NCBI GenBank assembly: GCA_019633425.1
Contig: WSUB01000112.1
Span: 1-64,000 of the forward strand
Length of the DNA stretch: 64,000 nucleotides
From: Tulasnella sp. 424
Taxonomy: Eukaryota; Basidiomycota; Agaricomycetes; Cantharellales; Tulasnellaceae
Direction: 5' to 3'
Made by a program: the position numbers and the translations under genes. Under the pieces are notes generated by a model. That model ran no database searches, was not told the DNA's origin, and was given only the letters and a program-made list of their open reading frames with translations. This document shows, piece after piece, positions 44,240-56,441 of the stretch; positions within the stretch are counted from its first letter, which is position 1, and each line of letters starts with the position of its first letter.

Positions 44240-46847
44240 TCTTCAGGCATCCGGGTCTGACCGAGGTCCCCATCTTGAGTTCCAGTTGAGCGCCAAACTA
44301 GTGCGTTCCGTCCGAATCCCGAGAGGTGATGCAGCGAATCGTTGACGCACTTCTGTCTTTATAGCGGGCCAAGCTTGAGCACCTTGCCGAATGGCGAATC
44401 GATCCCTCTTTGATCGGATTCCCTGGAGATGCCCGCGAGTTTCGGGGAGGTTTTGCGACGGTTTCACAAGCACTTTTAGCTTCAGCCGCCAACCTAGGAA
44501 AAAGTACGAACGAGTCCGACCTTATGGCGGACGAGCGTTCAGATTCAGGCGCTCAAACCTCCAAGTTCTTCGACGATGCCCAACAGTCTGGACATGAAGA
44601 AGAGAGTAAAGAGGACCGTCAAAGCGGGCGTTCCAACGAGCACGTGAAAGAGGCAGAGAGCAAAGAATGTGAGGACAAAGAGGACGGGAAGAAGTCCGGT
44701 GGTCAGACTTCTAAGCCGAAGGTCGGCTGCAACAAAATCCTCCCAGAACAGCGGATGATTGACCTAGTCCTCGGGTTGAACAGGTTGTGGCAGTCAAGAA
44801 ACTGAAGGTCGAAAATGATTCGGATCAAGAGCGCGTACTGGGCGTAAGAATCCTTCCTCCGATTGCCGAGCTTGACAGAAATACCAACTTCTCTCAGTTG
44901 GCACTCAGGGAATCGGAATTCGTGGTCGAGCTTTCGCACCCCAACATCGTTGGATTTGAAGGATTTGTTGAAAAGGCGTCCGATCATATGATATGGTTGG
45001 TTTTCCCATGGGAGGAAAACGGGAATTTGAGGACTTTCTTGCCTCTGGAGAACGGGAAATTCCCGAACGAATCTCGCTGGTACGATCAACCTATTTTCTT
45101 TGTCCGTCTGCTGAGAAGTCATATTCCAGATTGATGACGTGGGGAAGGGGGTTGAATACCTACATAGCCAAACCCCGCCCATATATCATGGCGACCTCAA
45201 ATTGGTAGGCGTCCCGCGAAATTCTGCTTGGCAGTCTGTTTAATCCCGAATATCTGAAGCTCAACATACTGGTTAATTCAAACTATTACGCTGTAATTAT
45301 GGATTTTGGCTCCGCTCGTCGCCTAGGAACCAACGACGTCGACCAGGAAGCGAAGAAACGTGACTCGCAGCCAAGACCGGAGCAAACCACGGGCGAGGAA
45401 AATATTACCCTCCAAGTAGTGTACTCTCCTTCTACCAACACAATAACCCTCACCTCCGACAAGTACACCCTTCGCTGGGCTGCGCCTGAGCTCTTGAGGG
45501 ACGACCCACCGAGCCATGCATGCGACATCTGGGCATTGGGCTGGATCACTTATGAGGTACGAGGAACCACGAATATCATTCACCGTCGATGCCCATAGAT
45601 TTCCGCTGAGATAGGTGATGACCAACACCATTCCATTCCACGACGTCAAAAGGGACGTGGCCGTAGTCAATCGGGTCATTCAGGGAAACCTTCCGTCCAT
45701 CACCAGCCATGCCCGCATGTCGTTGATCCAAGCGCTTTGTTCGCTCATGGCTCAGTTTTGGAACATTAGCCCTGAAAAGCGACCGACGGCAGCCGATTGT
45801 GTCAAATTAATCTCTTGGATTGTGAGTGAGTGGTGCTGGTAACGGGCAGATATCGTTCATGTTTCTTTGCGGTTGACCCGCGATGCACTCGATACAGCCA
45901 ATGATCGCTCCAGCACCTACCAAAGCCGTCGATCCAGAGGCTTCTCGGATTCGCTATGCTGGCCTTCTCCTCCAGCTTGGACGAATGTACAGACTGCAAG
46001 GCGACTACGTCCCCGCATCGGACTGTTTCACCGAGGCATTGAATATATACGCAACCACCGGGGACACGCACGGAGAAGCTGACGCCCTGCGGGACCTTGC
46101 AGATGTGTATCGGTTCCAAGCCAAATACAGCAAGGCGGCAGGTTTATTCTCTGAAGCCCTGCAGCTTTATACCGACCTCGAAAATCACAGATGGAGAGCT
46201 TATACTCCATGGCGTTCTGCTGAGGTGCACCGATACCTTGGCGAGTACACCAAGGCCGCCACGTCCTACTCCAAAGCCCTGCAGACTTATACCGACATCA
46301 ACTATCAACCCGGGAGAGGTGATGCTCTTTCCGGTCTCGCTGAAATACATCGTTTACGGGGAGAATACGACGGGGCTATCAAATTGTTCTCTGAGAGCCT
46401 CCAAATATGTACGGGCGTGGGATTTAGCCCAGGGAGAGCTTTCGTTTTGTGGAATCTTGGTGAAATTCATCGATCTCGAGGGGATTACCGCGAGGCCATC
46501 AAGTTCCACTCCGAATCCCTCCAGATATACACCGAAATGGGCTCCAAACAAGGAAGGGTCGAGGCCCTATGGGGCCTCGGCGGGGTCCATCTATCTCAAG
46601 GGGAGCACGACGATGCCGCTTCGTTCTACTCCGAAGCCCTGCAAATTTCTACCGACGTCTGGAATAACGCCTGGAGAGCCCGTGCTTTGCTTGGCCTTGC
46701 TACAACACACGATAGGCAGGGCCACCGTAGTGAAGCAATATTTGCTACACGGACGCCTCCGAGGCCTTTCGAGAAGTTGGACTCTCCCAGGACGCAGCCG
46801 ATGCTTTGAAGGAAGCTGCTAATCTCCGCATCAACGGGGCTGAATGA
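44240..46847 (+). pseudogene. kinase-TPR fusion gene K2, decayed
   Basis: This is the second copy of the K1 architecture. Exon 1 ends SAKL at about 44303 (as in K1) but no in-frame ATG is found before it. Exon 2 starts at 44365 (RAKLEHLAEWRID...FRGGFATVSQALL) and ends LG at 44843. Kinase landmarks: VAVKKL, SHPNIVGFEGFVE, VFPWEENGN, HGDLK, NILV, DFGSAR, WAAPELL, DIWALG and KRPTAADC. Seven TPRs follow (45898-46740). Frameshifts relative to K1: before VVAVKKL (about 44785), one base missing in the NLRDF region (about 45029) and one near the C-terminus (about 46740; the shifted frame reads CYTDASEAF...to 46847). Three frameshifts and no start codon indicate a pseudogene. Confidence 0.75.
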
Positions 46848-47105
46848 TAGTTTAACAGATATATTTGAGATTAAAACGAAGATTTTTGTTTCATCGGAGA
46901 AATCACGTTATATGTGTGTGGTATTTAACCTTCCAGGCACTTCGTTTCATTCGCTAAAGCGCCTGTGTTTCGTTTCCGTCATTCATTAGCACCTCTCGAC
47001 TGCGGCTGGTTTCTTGTAGCATATTCCTCTACTTCAGGTGTTCTCATTATTTCCGTAATTTATTGCCAGTGAACACGATCACCCCAACTCTTGACGGATC
47101 AAGCA
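46848..47105. other. 3' flank of K2
   Basis: No gene or repeat is recognised in this short stretch. Confidence 0.3.
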
Positions 47106-47541
47106 GCCGTTATCTTCACGGTGCTCCTCGTAGATCTATGCGTTAGGTGAAGCATCACTTAGCTTAGGATATAGTATTTGCAAAGCTATGTAAACAACCT
47201 CACTGAGGAACCTTTAATTGTCTCAGGTTAACAGGTAGATCCGTTCGGAAAGCCGTTTCTCAAGCTCTGCCCAGCAAGCTGAGCAAGTGCGAAGGTATGT
47301 TCTATAAAGAGCTCTGCCCGTCCTTTAGAAGCATCCATCGTGTGCAAAGTGCCAATCTTCTATCATTGTGAGCTGCTCAGCTGAAGGCGAGGGAAGGCGT
47401 CGAGGTTCGGTTAGGCTTTGGACGAACGGGTCATACGGATTGTTGTGGCCCGTTGCCCCGCCGGCGACGAACCAAATTTGGAAACCTTCGACTCTTGGAC
47501 AAAAAGCCCCCAATTGAGTCATGAGAATCGTAGCAGAGCTA
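47106..47541 (+). repeat. duplicated upstream block shared with 39405-39855
   Basis: This is the F8 partner of the block upstream of F7, with small indels. It begins directly after sequence that has no counterpart at F7, placing the duplication boundary near 47106. Confidence 0.75.
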
Positions 47542-47548
47542 TGAGTCA
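47542..47548 (+). promoter_or_regulatory. TGAGTCA element upstream of F8
   Basis: Heptamer 123 bp before the F8 ATG, the same distance as in F7. Confidence 0.4.
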
Positions 47549-47664
47549 GAAATTTGAACCAATTTGCCACCCGCCGGAACTTTTAGTTTCAAACTCCGCT
47601 TTTTCAAACTTCCGACCACGCTTCTCCCCTCCATCTCCTTCACCCCCTCCCTGCCTCATTGGCC

Positions 47665-50600
47665 ATGGTTTCCACAAGAGGAAAGAAGATCGAGTTCGAG
47701 CTGGACTCCAGCGAAGGCGAATCAGTTGGTGAAAAAGATGTACAACAACCTGGTAGGCAACCGAAAAAAAAAGCTTATGACGCGAGTTTGTTCGAGGCTC
47801 CCTTCCCTGACCTCCGCCCCTCCCCACCTTCTTCTCCCTCTAACAGTGAAACCAGCTGCAAAACGTCGACGGACCAAGAAATCAAAGTCTGAAGACTACG
47901 ATCCCGCTTTTGCCCCGAGTTCGTCGTTGGGGAAAGGCAAGGACAAAGCAACCCCAGATCAAAACATGCTCATCACTCGCCGTGGCGGCAAAGGCGGAAA
48001 ACTAAGAGATTTGATGAACATGCCTGTCGATATCTTTACCGAAGTATGCTACTCTCAGTAACTTGTTGAGCACTGAGTTGATCAGCGTTTGACCCTGTTA
48101 GGTTTGTTCTTACCTCGACCCTTTTGACCTTCGTCGGCTCGCTCTTACCAGCAAGCGCCTGTGGGATATCCTCATGACCAAAGAAGCAAGACATATATGG
48201 AAGACCGCCCTCGACTCTGTTCCCGATCTTCCCGAATGTCCAACCGACCTGAACGAGCCGCAATATGTTTGTTTGCTATATTCTTCTGAGTGCTATACTA
48301 TCGTAGGTTCCGCCCATGCTTTTATTTTCCTAAGTATTGACAGCAAGGTTTCCTAGGGGTGCACCGGTCGCGGTACGAGGGTGGACTGGTATTTCCGCGT
48401 TCGGTTCTGTACAGCTTGTCATGATGCCAAGTATGTCGTATATCTCGCCCTTCCCCTGACATTTCTTTAATTCATTTGGGCATTTACATCAGCATGGCCA
48501 GTGAATGGGCGGTGCAGAATGACCGTGAGTTGGGTCTAAATGTGAAGTACAACACATGGCAGGAGATCAGGTCTTTCTGCAAGATTTCCTCTGGTGAGTC
48601 TTTCCCTCTATCGGTCTGAGTTGCTTCTCATGCGCCACCGTGTCCAGCAGTTTCCGCGCCGAGAAGGTACCGTCGAGGCGGACACCGAGGACGAAACGAA
48701 GACAAGCACATCTACGTCGACGAAGTCAAGAAGTTGGTATCCCAATATGAAGCCCTCCCTCGAGCGGAAGCTCAGGAATACTTAACCCAATTAAGAGCAA
48801 AGCAAAATTATTGTATCGAGGTCGGAAAATTCCCTTCTCGATCAGGTATATCCGGCTTCAATCTGCTAATCCAAACGGATTTGGCAGACTGGGCAGGCTA
48901 TGTTACGGTGGAAAAGCAACCAACTTGCTTCCCGTGCCGAAGACATAGCAGTGGAGAAGTCCGCTCGCTTTGAAAGGTACTGGCATATTCTTAAGCCTTG
49001 TTTTGCCCCTTGGTTGAACTGACCATCTCTGTGACTCCTTTTCTCCCCCTTACAATAGCATCAAAGTCAAACTTCTTGATATAGGTTGGGATGAGAAAGA
49101 TTTTCCAATAACGAACAAGGACTTTAGAGACTTGGTTCTGAAGGATCAAAAGCTCACCCCAAAAGGTGAGTCGCCCGACGAAGCTTTTTACCGGTGCACC
49201 ACCTTTGAGCGCTTGATTAAACCTCCCCACTGTCCGATTTCGTTAGTATGGCAAAACATTAAGCCCAAGCTCGAGCCGCTTTTGGAAGCGACCCGAGCTG
49301 ATCGCCTCAAACGGGAAAGGAGGCAGCGTCAAGACAATCGCGAAAACGCCATCCGCAAATTCTATAGCCGAATCGGGCGGGAAGCCATGGGTCTTCCGTT
49401 AGACGGCACTCTCGTCAGCTCCTTCGTACCGAGGCTCCAAGATATCTTCGCGCTTCCGTCGATCAAACCGCTGTTGGAGGACGATACGGAGACGGTCACC
49501 GAGGAGCAGTGGATCGAAGTCGCGCCCGACGTCCGGTTGCTTGTTCTTAAATGCTGGAGAGACACTCTTAAGCAGTTTACTAGCCACCTGGACAACGGAG
49601 CGACGTCGTCGTCCAACGAGATTCACAAAGAGGTTGAAGGAGCGGCGAGCGCGAAGACTGAGACGAAGGCGGAGACAAAGACGCAGCCTGGGACCGAGAC
49701 CGACACGAAGACCGAGACGGAGACCGAGGATGAGATCCTGAGCTCTATCGATGCCATGAAAACCAAGTTATCATATGCGACGTCAGTGTTTTATTGCAAA
49801 GGTGGCTACTGCCAGAGGGTGCGGTGGTTCCCCGACAACATAAAGCACGTCAGGTCGTCCCACGACCGCAACAGCCTCAATGAGCTTCTGGATCAACAGC
49901 CACCACTTCAGCCTGAAGGACAAGAATTGGTGAAGCGGTTGCTGAAGGATTTGGGACTCGATCCTGAAACGGTCAAGGCTTCCGAGATCCACACAGAGGA
50001 CCAAAAACGGAAGACTTATTTGTGCACGAAATGCCACGAGAAGACCGCAAAGTACATGAGTGTGCCCGAGTTGGTGCGTTCTGCTGGATTGGGATTTCCC
50101 TCCCCCCTTTCCTTTTTGGCTCATGTGGATTCGGTTCTGACGAATATTCCACTCTCACACCTTCAGATCGCGCACTACCTTAATGTCCAAAAGTGGTTCG
50201 GCGACGTCACGGAAGCTGTCCGAACCCAACCAGATTCTTGCTACCCTTCCCGAGCCGTCAACAGCGAGCTACCGAAGATCGTCAACGACCATGACTGGAT
50301 TTCTAGCGACGCGTTGCTGGTTCGGCAAGACGACGAGGAGACGAGAAAGACGGTGCTGGAGCTTCAAAAGGCATTCCGAAAAGAGTGTTTGACCGACCCT
50401 GCTTGCGATACGGAGGGCATCGGAGGGGAGGATTTGGAGAAGCATTCATGGCGAGAGGTTCATAGGTGTTGCAAGTTGTGCCCGAGGACGTACGCGCCGC
50501 CTGTGAGTTTCCCCCTAGACTCTGATCATCTCTGCACGGGCACTGATCAAGGCTCGCTTGAAAATTTTAAGCCTTGCAACACTAGAACGCTCGAGATCCA

Positions 50601-50751
50601 CATTCGGTCGAAGTAAGTTGTATCGTTCAGACCCGGAGGTTCGGCCGGATTCGTTGATGCCTTGCTCTATTACAGGCACGGCAAGGAACCCGACCTGGAA
50701 ACTGACACGACGTTAGAGCGATTTTATTCGTCGAACCAGTGCCCTTTGTGA
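47665..50751 (+). CDS. F-box/zinc-binding protein F8 (group A, complete)
   Basis: Twelve-exon group A gene, with ATG at 47665 (MVSTRGKKIEFELDSSEG) and stop at 50751 (QCPL). F-box: MPVDIFTE/CSYLDPFDLRRLALTSKR. The large exon carries RERRQRQDNRENAIRKFY, a Glu/Thr linker (about 49660-49733), FYCKGGYC and CTKC, then GIGGEDLEKHS, CKLC and HIRSKH. Three consecutive introns (before the large exon, after PEL, after TYAPP) have lengths divisible by three and no stop. A 494-codon frame therefore runs from 49132 to 50616 straight through them. Exon phases as in F3 still support splicing. No frameshift was found. Confidence 0.88.
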
Positions 50752-51032
50752 AAGCTTTTGGCCCCATACAGCTCAGAAAGTGCGTACCGTCTGGGGCATT
50801 CCAAGTGGCTTGCCGGGTTCCTGGGTTCTCGAAAAGAGGGGCATGTGTTTTAATATCGTCGTTTCTATATCCCTGTTTCTCTTCTTTTTCTCTTTTCCTT
50901 CTCATTTACCTTACCGTCGTACTATATTGCACCCTTTACGTTTAGATCCTTCTTTTAGTCCAAGTGCTGGTTGAATTCATTCACCAGTAAGAGAAATATT
51001 TGATGCAGGGCATAGCACCCGAGCTCAGGGGT
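50752..51032. other. 3' flank of F8
   Basis: Duplicated 3' flank with the TTTAATATCGTCGTTTCTAT tract, ending where the transporter fragment begins. Confidence 0.45.
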
Positions 51033-52206
51033 AGTGAGTGCCCCGGCCATGGGGCGAAATGCTTGCCGTCGTTTTCCGGTCACCTGACCGCTTTCGCCTC
51101 AACCCCAAGTTTCTGTAACACCTGATAGCAGTTCCTCGCAATTCGTTCACTTTCCAGTGTACGGTGTTCTCCAACGTACTATAACGAGCATTCTTCCGAT
51201 AGGCTCTTCGTATGGGTTGCCATGGGTGGCATCTGGGGTCGAGCAGCTGCAACCGGTCTCGAGAGCCTTCCTGCCGAACTCCGCGGTCTCTTCTCCGGTA
51301 TTCTCCAAGAAGGCTACGCATTCAGCTACCTCATCGCAGCCGTCGTTGACCTGTAACTCCCACACACTTGACACCGTTTGTTCGGGCTTGGCTCCGCTCT
51401 GAGCTTCGGCGTCGCGCTCTTCCAAGCTGTGTTACCCGAGAGTCAAGTGTTCCTTCCCGCACGGGAGGAAGCTAAGGATAAAGGAACACTCCTAAGCGAG
51501 AAGCAGAAGACCAAGACTGTCTTACACGAGGTCAAGGTAGAATCGCTGCCTTTACTCGCTTTTTGCGGGAAGGGGAAAAGACAACGATTAGCAACCATCG
51601 ACCACCAGTGGATGCTCAAGCAAGAATGGCTCCTCTGCATTTATGCTGTTCTCCTCATGGCCGGATTCAACTTCTTCTCTCACGGTTCTCAAGAGCTCTA
51701 CCCGACCTACCTCAAGACCGCTAAGGGACTTAGCAACCACGCCTCCGCCATCGCCACCATCATCGGAAACTGCGGCGCTATTGCCGGAGGTGTCGCAACC
51801 GGATAGATTTCGCAGAGGCTCGGTCGGAAGTGACCATCATCTTGTTCACGTTGTGAGTCGATCGGAGCGTGGATCCCCCTTTGGATTGTGCCAAACAGCT
51901 TTGGTGCGCTGTCTACGGGAGCGTTTTTATTCAGTTTGGCGTGCAGGGTGCTTAGGGTATCAAGTGAGTCCTCTTCCCCCTCTCTCCTTCCTTCTCGACC
52001 TCTTGCCCTTACATTCGAAAATTACTGATGTCGGCGCGTTCCCGACAGTCACGTCCACCTCAACGAACCCTCCCCACCTAGATTCCGTCCGACCTTCCCA
52101 GGTATCACCTACCAACTTAGTAACATGGTCTCCTCAGCCTCGGCTCATATCGAAGCCACTGCCAGTGACCACCTCCGCACGACCATCCCCAACCGGTCCA
52201 CGGGCA
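51033..52206 (+). pseudogene. degenerate fragment of the JEN-type transporter
   Basis: This aligns with the intact gene at 16666-18561 from the very start of intron 1 (GTGAGTGCCC...) to within exon 5 (ACCGGTCCACGGG). Exon 1 and the 3' end are missing. Introns are still present, so this is a DNA-level copy and not a retrocopy. The frame is broken many times: TGATAG in exon 2, TAA after VVDL, lost bases near 51826 and a changed splice site near 51965. The JEN signature persists as NFFSHGSQELYPT, with Asp changed to Glu. The fragment ends exactly where the upstream block of F9 begins. Confidence 0.88.
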
Positions 52207-52207
52207 T

Positions 52208-52640
52208 GTCGTGAGGCTGTACGGTTCGGTCGCTCGTACTGTAGGATGAGTCTAATACCCTCTCATGGGAGTTTACTCAAGGAGAAACGGCCCTCAGAGC
52301 AGCTGATGGGCTTATGCGTCATCCTCAGAGAGATTATGGCGATATCCGCATTGTCATAATTAACGACCGCCCGGGTAAGACTCACTCGGCGGGTCGGCCC
52401 CGAGACCCCTGGATAGCAACTGAACATGCCAAGTACACTGGTCGGTCCAAATCACATGGCGAGCGTACTTTCAAGTAAGTTTTCTGTTCTTTGAACCTCC
52501 GCGATAACACGTTGCCGGTCCGGCGGTCATGTGGTTCTAGCCGGCGGGGACGAACCAAATTTGGAAAATTCCGGTGGTTAGACGAAAAGCGCCCAAGGAA
52601 CAATAATGTTTGATACATAAAATCGCAGCGGGACTGAGTA
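52208..52640 (+). repeat. duplicated upstream block shared with 31850-32289
   Basis: This is the F9 partner of the block upstream of F5. It starts directly at the end of the transporter fragment, which marks the duplication breakpoint. Confidence 0.7.
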
Positions 52641-52647
52641 TGAGTCA
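52641..52647 (+). promoter_or_regulatory. TGAGTCA element upstream of F9
   Basis: Heptamer 162 bp before the F9 ATG, in the conserved group A context. Confidence 0.4.
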
Positions 52648-52802
52648 GAAATTTGAGTCGATTTCAATGTTTTTGCCGACCGCCGGAAACTATCAGGACC
52701 AATAGTTTCAAACTCCGCTTTCCCACTGGAGGCCGCTTCCAAAGTTCCGATCACGCTTTTCTTTATAACCTCCCTTGCACCCCCCACCCTACCCCATTAT
52801 CC

Positions 52803-55800
52803 ATGGTTACCACCAGAGGAAAGAAGATCAAGTTCGAGCTGGACTCTAGCGAAGGTGAACTCGATGGTGACAAAGATGTCGAACAACCTGGTAGGCAATC
52901 GAGAAAAACGCTTATGACGCACATTTATTGCGAGGCTCCATGCCCTGACCTCCGCCCCCACCCTCTTCTTCGACAGTGAAACCAGCTGCAAAACGTCGAC
53001 GGACCAAGAAAGCAAAGTCTGAAGACAACGATTCCGCTTTTTTCCCGAGTTCGTCATCGGGGAAAGGCAAGGAGAAAGCAACCCCGGATCAGAACATGCT
53101 CATCACTCGCCGTGGCGGCAAAGGTGGAAGACTTCGAGATTTGATGAACATGCCCGTTGATATCTTCACCGAAGTATGCTACTCTCAGTAACTTGTTGGA
53201 CATCGAGTTGATCAGCGTTCGACTCTGTTAGGTTTGTTCTTACCTCGATCCCTTTGACCTTCGTCGGCTCGCTCTTACCAGCAAGCGCCTGTGGGATATC
53301 CTCATGACCAAGGAAGCAAGACAAATATGGAAGACCGCTCTTGACTCTGTCCCCGATCTTCCCGAATGTCCAACGGACCTGAACGAGCCGCAATATGTTT
53401 GTTTGCTATACTCTTCTGAGTGCTATACTATCGTAGGTACCGTCCATCTTGACTTGACCTGAGTATTGACAGCATGTTATTCTAGGGGTGCACCGGTCGC
53501 GGTACGAGGGCGGACTGGTTTTTCCGGGTTCGCTTCTGTACAGCTTGTCATGATGCCAAGTAGGTCGTCTATCTCGCTTTTCCCTCCGACATTTCTTTAA
53601 TTCATTTGGGCATGTGCATCAGCATGGTCAATGAATGGGCGGTGCAGCATGACAGTCAATTGGGCTTAAATATCAACTGCAGCACATGGTATGAGATCGG
53701 GCCTTTCTGCGAGAGTTCCTCTGGTGAGTCTCTCTCTCTATCGGTCTGAGCTGCCTCTCATGCGGCGCCGCGTCCAGTAATGTCCATGGCGAGAAGGTAC
53801 CGTCGAGGCGGATACCGGGGAGGACGAAACGAAGACAGACACGTCTACGTCGACGCAGTCAAGAAGTTGGTATCCCAATACGAAGCCCTCCCTCAAGCAG
53901 AAGCTGAGGAATACTTGTCTCAATTAAGAGCAAAGCAAGATTATCGTATCGAGGTCGGAAAATCCCTTCTCGATGAGGTATATTCGGCCTCGGTCTGCTA
54001 ACCGAAACGTATTTGCCAACGATTTACAGACTGGGAAGGCCATGCTGAAGTGGAAGTGTAACCAACTTGCTTCTCGTGCCGATGACATAGCAGCGGAGAA
54101 GTCCGCTCGCTTTGAGAGGTACTGGCTCTTTCTCCGACCTGTCCTAGCCTGCACTGACTGTCTCTACGACACCCTTTCTTTCCTTGGAAATATAGTATCA
54201 AAGTCAAACTTCTGGATATGGGCTGGGAGGAGAAAGATTTCCCAATTACCAACAAAGACTTTAGAGACCTGGTCTTGAAGGATCAAAAGCTCACGCCGAA
54301 AAGCGAGTCGTTCGACGCGCCCTGCCGTGCACTACCTTTGAGCGCTTGACTGACCTCGCCTACCTTTCCGAATTCGCGCAGTCTGGCAAAACATACAGCC
54401 GAAGCTTGAGCCCCTTCTGCAAGCCAGCCGAACCGAGCGCCTCGAAGCTGAAAGGAGCGAGCGTCAATACACTCGTGAAAAGGCCGTTCGCAAATTCTAT
54501 TACCAAGTTGGGCGGGAAACCATGGATCTTCCGTTTGAGGTCTCTCAAATCGGCTCCTTCCTGCCGGGCCTCGAAGAGACCTTCGCGCTTCCGTCAGTCA
54601 AACCGCTGCTGGAGGACGACACGGAGACTGTCACTGAGGAGCAATGGATCGACGTCGCGCCTGATGTCAGGCTGGTGGTTGTTAAATGGTGGAGATACTC
54701 GCTCAGGCGAATGGTAGATGCCTTGGAGAACGGCACGACGCAACTTGAACCTCCCAACGAGACCGGCAAAGGAGATGAAGAAACGGCGAGCGCAAAGGCG
54801 GAAACGGAAACTGAGACTGAGGAAGAGATTTCGAGCGATATCGACGCTATGAGAACCAAGTTATCCTACGCGACGTCGGCGTTTTGTTGCCAGGCATCCT
54901 GGTGCAGGAGGATATGGTGGTTCCCCCACACCCTAAAGCATGGCCTGTCGTACCATTACTACTCCAGTATCGGCGGACTTCTAGAGCAAGTGCGGCCACT
55001 TCAACCTGAAGGTCAAGAGTTAGTGAAACGATTGCTGAAGGATTTGGGACTCAATCCTGAAACGGTCAAGGCTTCCGAGGTCGACGCGGAGGACCAAAAC
55101 CAGAAGACCCTTTTGTGCACGAGATGCCCCGAGAAGACTGCAAAGTACATGACTTTCCACGAGTTGGTGCGTCCTGCCGGATTGGGTTCCCCCCCCCCCC
55201 TCCTTCCTTTTTGTCTCACGTAGATTCGGTCCTGTCGCTCTCACACCTTCAGATCGAGCACTACCTTGATGTCAAAAAGTGGTTCGACGACGTCACCGAA
55301 GCCGTCCGAACCCAACCGGATTCTTGCTACCCTTCGCGAGCCGTCAACAGCGAGCTACCGAAGATCGTCAACGACCATGACTGGATTTCCAGCGACGCGT
55401 TGCTGGTTCGGCAAGACGACGAAGAGACGAGAAATACCGTCCTGGAGTTACAGAAGGCCTTCCGTAAAGAGTGTTTGACCGACCCTGCTTATGATCTGCG
55501 AGGCATTGGAGGGGAGGACCTAGAGAAGAATCCGGCGCGAGAGGTTCTTAGATGTTGTAAGTTGTGCCCGAGGACGTACGCACCCGCTGTGAGTTTTCCC
55601 CAAGACTCTAATCATCTCTGCATGTGCACTGATTAAGGCTCGCTTGAAAATTTAAGCCTTGCAGCACTCGAAAGCTTGAGTTTCACATTCGGTCCAAGTA
55701 AGTTATGCGTTTCAGATGAGGAGGTTTGGACTGATTCGCTGATGCTCTGCTCTGTTACAGGCACGACAAGGAACCCGACCTAGAAACCGACTCGACGTTG

Positions 55801-55836
55801 GAGAGGATTTATTCGTCGGATCCGTGCCCTTTGTGA
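52803..55836 (+). CDS. F-box/zinc-binding protein F9 (group A, complete)
   Basis: Group A gene closest to F5, with ATG at 52803 (MVTTRGKKIKFELDSSEG) and stop at 55836 (DPCPL). F-box: LRDLMNMPVDIFTE/CSYLDPFDLRRLALTSKR. Cysteine module: GCTGRG...FCTAC. Exon 6 is of MSMARRYRRGG type. The large exon starts IWQNIQPKLEPLLQASRTERLEAERSERQ and contains a reduced Glu/Thr linker (about 54785-54830), FCCQASWC and CTRC. C-terminal finger CKLC...HIRSKH. The donor before the large exon is GCGAGT instead of GTGAGT (about 54303), so this intron would be a GC-AG intron. No frameshift was found. Confidence 0.85.
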
Positions 55837-56441
55837 TAGCTTTTGACCTACAACTCGGAAAGTGTGTACCGTCTGGGGCATTCCAAGTGGTTTGCTGGTC
55901 GCTGGGCTCTCGAAAAGAAGGACATGTATTTTAACATCGCTACTTTTATGTTTTCTTTTCCTTCTCCAAGCTTTACTTTACCGTTGTACCGTATTACACC
56001 GTCTATGTCTAGATGCTTTTTTTAGTGCACTGGTTCATCCATTAGTAACCAAAATATCTGATGCAGGGCAGCTTCAGTCGTCTTGCTGGCAGGGTCTGGA
56101 CCACCCATGTATGCATTGGACTTTGATGGAAGACTCGGAACAGGTCCCGAATTGGTCATGATGCTAGGCGAATGGTCCAAGATGGGCACTCGAAGCATAC
56201 TTGATGAGTCCCTCCCGGTTTGCCCACGACTGGCTATGACATTGAACCGTTTTCGTATCATTCTTGGGATCTGAATGATATCATGTGGTGTTTCTAAGTG
56301 ACACACCGTCGTCAATCTCCATATAGGCACGTGGGACACTTGGCAGGGTTCTCGGTGATTCGGTGCCGCGACGGTACCGGTGGACAATCGTGTCAAACAG
56401 GAACCATTTGAAAAGGACCAAACCTCCCACCAACCACTGAC
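55837..56441. other. intergenic F9-F10
   Basis: Duplicated group A 3' flank to about 56060, then from about 56235 a 5' flank shared with F4 (TTGAACCGTTTTCGTATCAT, CACGTGGGACACTTGG, TGCCGCGACGGTACCGGT). No other gene. Confidence 0.45.
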
